A DNA stretch of 64,000 bases from contig CAKUTI010000002.1 in NCBI GenBank assembly GCA_934691925.1, positions 1-64,000 of the forward strand, read 5' to 3'. The number at the start of each line of letters is the position of its first letter. The stretch's first letter is position 1. Shown one piece after another: positions 60,265-64,000 of this stretch. The notes below the pieces were generated by a model that saw nothing but the letters and a program-made list of their open reading frames with translations, made no database searches and was not told the origin of the DNA. Both the position numbers and the translations under genes were made by a program. The stretch is from an uncultured Treponema sp. GTDB lineage: Bacteria; Spirochaetota; Spirochaetia; Treponematales; Treponemataceae.

Positions 60265-62493
60265 ATGTCTTATGAAGTAACCGCGACACGCCGGCGTCCT
60301 CAGGCTTTTGACGCTCTTGCCGGTCAGGAATTTGTTGCTGAAACCTTAAAAAATTCTATCGAGTCAAAAAAAATCGCCCACGCATATCTTTTTTCAGGAC
60401 CGCGGGGCTGCGGAAAAACTTCAACCGCGCGAATTTTAGCAAAAGCCTTAAACTGCGCTAACGGGCCGACTGCGACCCCGTGCGGAAAATGCCAGCAGTG
60501 CCTTGAAATCACAAAAGGCCAGAGCACAGACGTAATCGAAATCGACGGCGCGTCGAACACTTCTGTAAACGACATCAGACAGATAAAGGACGAGGTTCTT
60601 TTTCCGCCGCAAAGCTCAAGATACAAAATCTACATAATCGATGAAGTCCATATGCTTTCGACTTCGGCCTTCAACGCGCTCCTAAAGACGATTGAAGAGC
60701 CGCCAGCCTACTGCATCTTTATTTTTGCAACAACGGAGCTTCACAAAGTTCCTGCAACGATAAAATCGCGCTGCCAGCAGTTCAACTTCCGCCTTGTTCC
60801 GATTGAGAAAGTCAAAATGGAGCTTGCGGAAGCGGCAAAGGAAATCGGAATTCAGGCGGACGACGAGGCGTTGTACTGGGTTGCACGCGAGTCTACAGGC
60901 TCAATGCGCGACGCCTACACGCTTTTTGACCAAGTTGCGGCCTTCTCAGGCGACCACATAACCTATGAAAAAATAAAGGACAAGCTGGGTCTCGTCGGAA
61001 TCGAGAGCCTAAACGAGATTTTCGAGGCGGCGGCAAAAAATGAAAGCGAGAATGTTCTATTAAAGATAGATGAATTTTTGCAGAACGGAATTTCCATCGA
61101 GCAGCTTGTCACAAACTGCACCGAATATCTCCGCTCAGTTCTTCTGATAAAGGCAGGAATCACAAAGGAGTCGCTTTTAGGACATCCGAAAGAAAGATTC
61201 TCAGAAACCGTTTTAAGCTCGTGGAATTCAATTCAGACAGAGCGCGCGCTTTCAATTCTTCTTCAGCTTTTCCGCGACATAAGATACTCGCTTTCGCCAA
61301 GATACGAGCTGGAGCTTGCATTCTCAAAAATCAGCTGGCTTACGCAGTACGTTTCTCCATCGGAAGTAAAAAAAGCGATTGACGAGGCGAAAAATCTTCT
61401 TTTGAGCGCGAATATGGCACAGCCAGCAAATTCTGGATTTGCAAATCCATACGCAGCGCAAGCTAATAGCGGATTTGCAAACGCTGGCGCAACTTTTGCG
61501 GCGGCAAGGCAGAATTTAAATCAGCAAAATCAATTCTCAAAACCGGCGCAAGGCGGAACGCTTTCTTCAAACATTTTCGCGCAAAACCAGAACCAAAATC
61601 CGTTCACAGGGAAAACGGCTTTTCAGCAAAACGATAAAACGTCGGCTTCAGTTGCAGCGCACCCGGAAAATACAGCGCAAGCTAATGCTGGATTCGCAAA
61701 TCCTTACACTGGAAGAACAGTTTCCGCGCCAAGAAATATTTTCGCGCAATCGCAGGAACAGCCTCAGCCTGAAACTTTCCACAATCAGAATTATCAGGCA
61801 CAAAATCCGGCGGCAAATGCGAACTCGAACGAAAGCGCAAATTCTCTGCAGACAAATTTCTCAGCAAACGCAATCGGAAACGCTGGCGCACAGACAGGGA
61901 ATTTTGACTCCACGCAGGAAATCACAAGCGAGGATTTTGCCCCCCCAGACCCGACTCCAAGCTCAGCCCCATCTTTTAGCGATGGCGGAGCTGAACCGCC
62001 TGAACAAACGGCAAACGCAGGCGAAATAAATTCACAGCAGAATCAAAATTCTTCATCTGAATCGGATTTCAGGGGAAAAATTCTCAAAGAGCTTTCAATG
62101 CACGAGCCAATGCTTGCAAGCTCGCTTTTTCAGACCGGCGAATGGACAAAAAACGGAAACGTCGTCTCAACCACAGTCCAGTCGTCATTTCTAAAGCTCC
62201 AGCTGGACTCGAATCTAAAGAAAATATCAGGATTTCTCTCAAAATATTTCGGCGAAGAAATCGCTTTTCAGGTGAATCTTAAACAGCAGCGGCGCGCAGC
62301 CACAACGGAAAACGCGCCTGCGGAGATAAAAATGCTCTGCGAAATGTTCCGCGGGCAAATCGTGGGCCACACTAAAAAAACAGAGCAGGAAATCGAGCAG
62401 GCAAAGCAAGAAGAAAAAAATCAGGACGGAACGGTCTCTTCTTCCGACGATGAATCTGACATTTCAGGTGGCGAAGAAAGCAGCGATGACTAA
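60265..62493 (+). CDS. dnaX: DNA polymerase III subunit tau/gamma
   Basis: A clamp-loader ATPase of 742 residues. Walker A is GPRGCGKTS (45-53), the zinc module Cys64...CGKCQQC, Walker B YIIDEVHML, and sensor 1 FATTELHKVPATIKSRC. Domain III ends near 370. Then follows a ~230-residue Gln/Asn/Ala-rich linker with repeats of the form ANSGFANPY and NIFAQ, then a tau C-terminal domain (about 605-720). An A7 run at 61368-61374 sits in the frame A-AAA-AAA. A minus-one shift there would meet TGA at 61380-61382, giving a gamma-like protein of about 370 residues. ybaB and recR follow. Confidence 0.95.
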   Translation: MSYEVTATRRRPQAFDALAGQEFVAETLKNSIESKKIAHAYLFSGPRGCGKTSTARILAKALNCANGPTATPCGKCQQCLEITKGQSTDVIEIDGASNTSVNDIRQIKDEVLFPPQSSRYKIYIIDEVHMLSTSAFNALLKTIEEPPAYCIFIFATTELHKVPATIKSRCQQFNFRLVPIEKVKMELAEAAKEIGIQADDEALYWVARESTGSMRDAYTLFDQVAAFSGDHITYEKIKDKLGLVGIESLNEIFEAAAKNESENVLLKIDEFLQNGISIEQLVTNCTEYLRSVLLIKAGITKESLLGHPKERFSETVLSSWNSIQTERALSILLQLFRDIRYSLSPRYELELAFSKISWLTQYVSPSEVKKAIDEAKNLLLSANMAQPANSGFANPYAAQANSGFANAGATFAAARQNLNQQNQFSKPAQGGTLSSNIFAQNQNQNPFTGKTAFQQNDKTSASVAAHPENTAQANAGFANPYTGRTVSAPRNIFAQSQEQPQPETFHNQNYQAQNPAANANSNESANSLQTNFSANAIGNAGAQTGNFDSTQEITSEDFAPPDPTPSSAPSFSDGGAEPPEQTANAGEINSQQNQNSSSESDFRGKILKELSMHEPMLASSLFQTGEWTKNGNVVSTTVQSSFLKLQLDSNLKKISGFLSKYFGEEIAFQVNLKQQRRAATTENAPAEIKMLCEMFRGQIVGHTKKTEQEIEQAKQEEKNQDGTVSSSDDESDISGGEESSDD
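61368..61382 (+). promoter_or_regulatory. Possible -1 frameshift site for gamma production
   Basis: The zero frame reads gtA-AAA-AAA-GCG. A minus-one slip reads AAA-AAA-AGC-GAT-TGA and stops at 61380. E. coli dnaX uses A-AAA-AAG for the same purpose, and Thermus uses transcript slippage on an A-run (established knowledge). The position, at the end of clamp-loader domain III, fits. No clear downstream stem-loop was identified. Confidence 0.45.
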
Positions 62494-62535
62494 AATCTCT
62501 TAAATTAAAATCGGACAAAATTTTTGGAGGAAAAA

Positions 62536-62844
62536 ATGGTTAATCCTTTTGACTTGGTAAAAAATCTCAAAAATCTTGAAGGAACAATGAACACAATGAA
62601 GGAGGAGCTTGCAAATATTTCGGAGACAGGCTCGGCAGGCGGAAACATTGTTCAGGTGACGCTCAACGGAAAATTCGAGCTTACAGACATTAAACTCGAC
62701 CCGATTGCGGTTGACCCGCGCGACATTCAGATGCTTCAGGACTTGATAAAAGCCGCGCATCATGACGCTATGGACAAAATTCAGGAAGCGATAAAGGAAA
62801 AATCGGGCGCGCTTCTTGGCGGAATGAACATTCCAGGAATGTAA
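62536..62844 (+). CDS. ybaB: YbaB/EbfC nucleoid-associated protein
   Basis: A small dimeric DNA-binding protein of 102 residues. The start is ATG 62536, with GGAGG just upstream; the TTG at 62524 overlaps that site and is rejected. The pattern MVNPFDLVKNLKNLEGTMNTMKEELA...GGNIVQVTLNGKFELTDIKLDP is diagnostic of the family. Gene order dnaX-ybaB-recR is conserved in many bacteria. The last codons run into a set of 14-bp repeats. Confidence 0.94.
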   Translation: MVNPFDLVKNLKNLEGTMNTMKEELANISETGSAGGNIVQVTLNGKFELTDIKLDPIAVDPRDIQMLQDLIKAAHHDAMDKIQEAIKEKSGALLGGMNIPGM

Positions 62845-62884
62845 TTCCAGGAATATAATTCCGGGAATGTGATTCTAGGAATCT
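62829..62884. repeat. Four 14-bp palindromic tandem repeats
   Basis: Units at 62829, 62843, 62857 and 62871 read CATTCCAGGAATGT, AATTCCAGGAATAT, AATTCCGGGAATGT and GATTCTAGGAATCT. Each is itself a palindrome. The first covers the end of ybaB; the rest fill the gap to the recR start at 62891. Confidence 0.85.
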
Positions 62885-62890
62885 ATTTTT

Positions 62891-63481
62891 ATGAACGCAA
62901 TTGATGAACTTACAGACTCTTTCTCTCGCCTGCCCGGAATCGGAAAAAAATCCGCAGGAAGGCTTGTGAACTACATATTAAAAGCCGACTCAATATGGGT
63001 AAAGCGATTCGCAGACGAAATTTCAGGACTGCAGGAAAAAATCAGGCCGTGCTCAATCTGCGGAAGCTGGACAGAAAGCGATCCCTGCCCAATCTGCTCG
63101 AATCCGCTCCGAGACCAAAGTCTTATCTGCGTTGTGGAGCAGCCGCAAGATGTAAGCACAATCGAAAGCTCGCACGAATACAACGGGCTTTTCCATGTTC
63201 TAGGCGGAGTGATTGCGCCGCTCGAGGGAATCGGGCCTGACCAGCTCAGAATCGCCGAGCTTTTAGAGCGCGTAAAGTCAGGCAAAATAAAGGAAGTTAT
63301 TCTCGCGACAAATCCGACTGTGGAAGGCGACACAACCGCGCTTTATATCCAGCGTCTCTTGTCGGAAAACAAGGAAATCGCTGTAACCCGCCTTGCGTCA
63401 GGCTTGCCAGTAGGAGGCGACCTTGAATACGCTGACCGGCTCACGCTCGCCCGCTCTTTCCGAGGCAGAAGCAAATTCTAG
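62891..63481 (+). CDS. recR: Recombination protein RecR
   Basis: A DNA-repair mediator that, with RecO/RecF, loads RecA at gaps. It has 196 residues. The helix-hairpin-helix is FSRLPGIGKKSAGRL. The four-Cys zinc finger is CSICGSWTESDPCPIC, and the Toprim domain begins LICVVEQPQDVSTIE and continues VILATNPTVEGDTTALYI. Start ATG 62891 lies 6 bp after the last 14-bp repeat and has no clear ribosome site of its own beyond TAGGAAT, so coupling to ybaB is possible. Its stop overlaps the convergent 63478 gene by 4 bp. Confidence 0.95.
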   Translation: MNAIDELTDSFSRLPGIGKKSAGRLVNYILKADSIWVKRFADEISGLQEKIRPCSICGSWTESDPCPICSNPLRDQSLICVVEQPQDVSTIESSHEYNGLFHVLGGVIAPLEGIGPDQLRIAELLERVKSGKIKEVILATNPTVEGDTTALYIQRLLSENKEIAVTRLASGLPVGGDLEYADRLTLARSFRGRSKF

Positions 63482-63900
63482 CGTTTTGCAAAGCAGCCTG
63501 TGCAGCCAACAATCAGAACGTGCTTTTTTCCGTTTGAAGTCTTGTTGAAAAGACGCGCCACAAGCTCGCCATCAACAGGAACTTCCTTTTTGCAGACAGG
63601 GCAGATTCTCTTTGCGCCGTTCTCGACTTTCGGATAGCAATGCGGGCAGCCGTGAATCGTCATTCTCTGGTCTGGAGCCGTCATCGGGCGGTAAACGCGC
63701 GAAAACATATTCTCGCCCTTTGAAAGCGGCGTGCTGCAAAGCGGGCATCGCACAAAATCGATTTTTCCGTCCTCAGTTTTCTGCGTCCTAAAATGCTCAT
63801 CGACTTCTTTTCCAGTCTTTTTCAAGAATTTCAGCTTTGAAAAAATCGCCAAAGCCGCAACAATCACAACGGCCGCAACAAAAATCAAAAAATATTCCAT
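63478..63900 (-). CDS. Membrane-anchored zinc-ribbon protein
   Basis: A 140-residue protein with one N-terminal membrane span (about 2-20, YFLIFVAAVVIVAALAIF), then a cytosolic part with four Cys-x-x-Cys knuckles: CPLC (52-55), CPHC, CPVC and CTGC near the end. They should bind two zinc ions. No catalytic motif. It may be a small scaffold or redox-sensing protein, but its role is unknown. Its stop overlaps the recR stop. Confidence 0.75.
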   Translation of the reverse strand: MEYFLIFVAAVVIVAALAIFSKLKFLKKTGKEVDEHFRTQKTEDGKIDFVRCPLCSTPLSKGENMFSRVYRPMTAPDQRMTIHGCPHCYPKVENGAKRICPVCKKEVPVDGELVARLFNKTSNGKKHVLIVGCTGCFAKR

Positions 63901-63961
63901 AAAATTACTATATCATAAAATTCAGGCAAAAATAAAAACTTAACTTTAATTTTAAATAAAT

Positions 63962-63989
63962 TTGTAGATTTCTTAATATATGATATAAT
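63962..63989 (+). promoter_or_regulatory. Promoter at the right edge
   Basis: TTGTAG (63962-63967), a 16-bp spacer, then TATAAT (63984-63989), very A/T-rich. It would drive a gene starting beyond the window. Confidence 0.4.
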
Positions 63990-64000
63990 ACTTTGTGGCC

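Noticed and set aside
61939-61948. C7 tract in dnaX as a phase-variable site
   Set aside because: Short, inside an essential gene's linker, and loss of frame would remove the tau C-terminus. No supporting context.

Overview
The window looks like a chromosome segment of a host- or gut-associated spirochaete, most likely Treponema. The main evidence is a flagellin of the spirochaete FlaB core type (50509-51369), many spirochaete-style lipoproteins and beta-barrel outer-membrane proteins (OMPs), and plant-polysaccharide enzymes (a secreted pectinesterase and a GH43 glycosidase). No rRNA, tRNA or CRISPR array was found. This assignment is inference from gene content; no search was run.

Layout. 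1-12.8 kb is a surface-protein region. It holds four secreted barrel-like proteins and three paralogous lipoproteins, interrupted by guaB. At its heart are two OMP genes facing away from each other (7153-8307 minus, 10496-11788 plus). They begin with the same 54-bp sequence (promoter-proximal leader, RBS, ATG, first codons) in inverted orientation. Between these inverted repeats lie a serine recombinase resembling the Bacteroides Mpi master invertase, a PD-(D/E)XK (Rpn/PDDEXK_2) nuclease, and one strong promoter that points at only one of the two OMPs. This is the best candidate for an undescribed system: a self-encoded invertible promoter switch choosing between two surface proteins.

13-29 kb: pectinesterase, an OmpA-like protein, an AroD-AroE fusion, rpiA, era, a cation/proton antiporter fused to a PTS EIIA domain, pepT-murA, two unknown membrane proteins, and a STAS/zinc-ribbon protein. 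29-42.9 kb: a TrmJ-like methyltransferase; a tightly overlapped operon (ctp-type protease, rsmE, WecG/TagA glycosyltransferase, sigma-54 activator without a DNA-binding domain); a MinD-like ATPase with lgt; transketolase; an unknown 483-residue protein; and a two-component system. 43-50 kb: an ECF S component, TrkA-TrkH potassium uptake, GH43, and a flavocytochrome-like lipoprotein with a small FMN-binding partner. 50-59 kb: flaB, a cluster of lipoproteins and a propeller/barrel protein whose promoter contains a G9 tract, a second RsmE, and an M30-like metalloprotease lipoprotein. 59-64 kb: an ABC ATPase, then dnaX-ybaB-recR and a zinc-ribbon membrane protein.

Three layers of possible genome plasticity stand out. 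The first is the inversion locus at 8.3-10.5 kb. The second is a poly-G tract inside the promoter spacer at 55.76 kb. The third is repeats: two related 22-bp tandem arrays 33 kb apart, dispersed palindromic intergenic repeats (one read in frame inside the GH43 gene), and 14-bp palindromic repeats between ybaB and recR.
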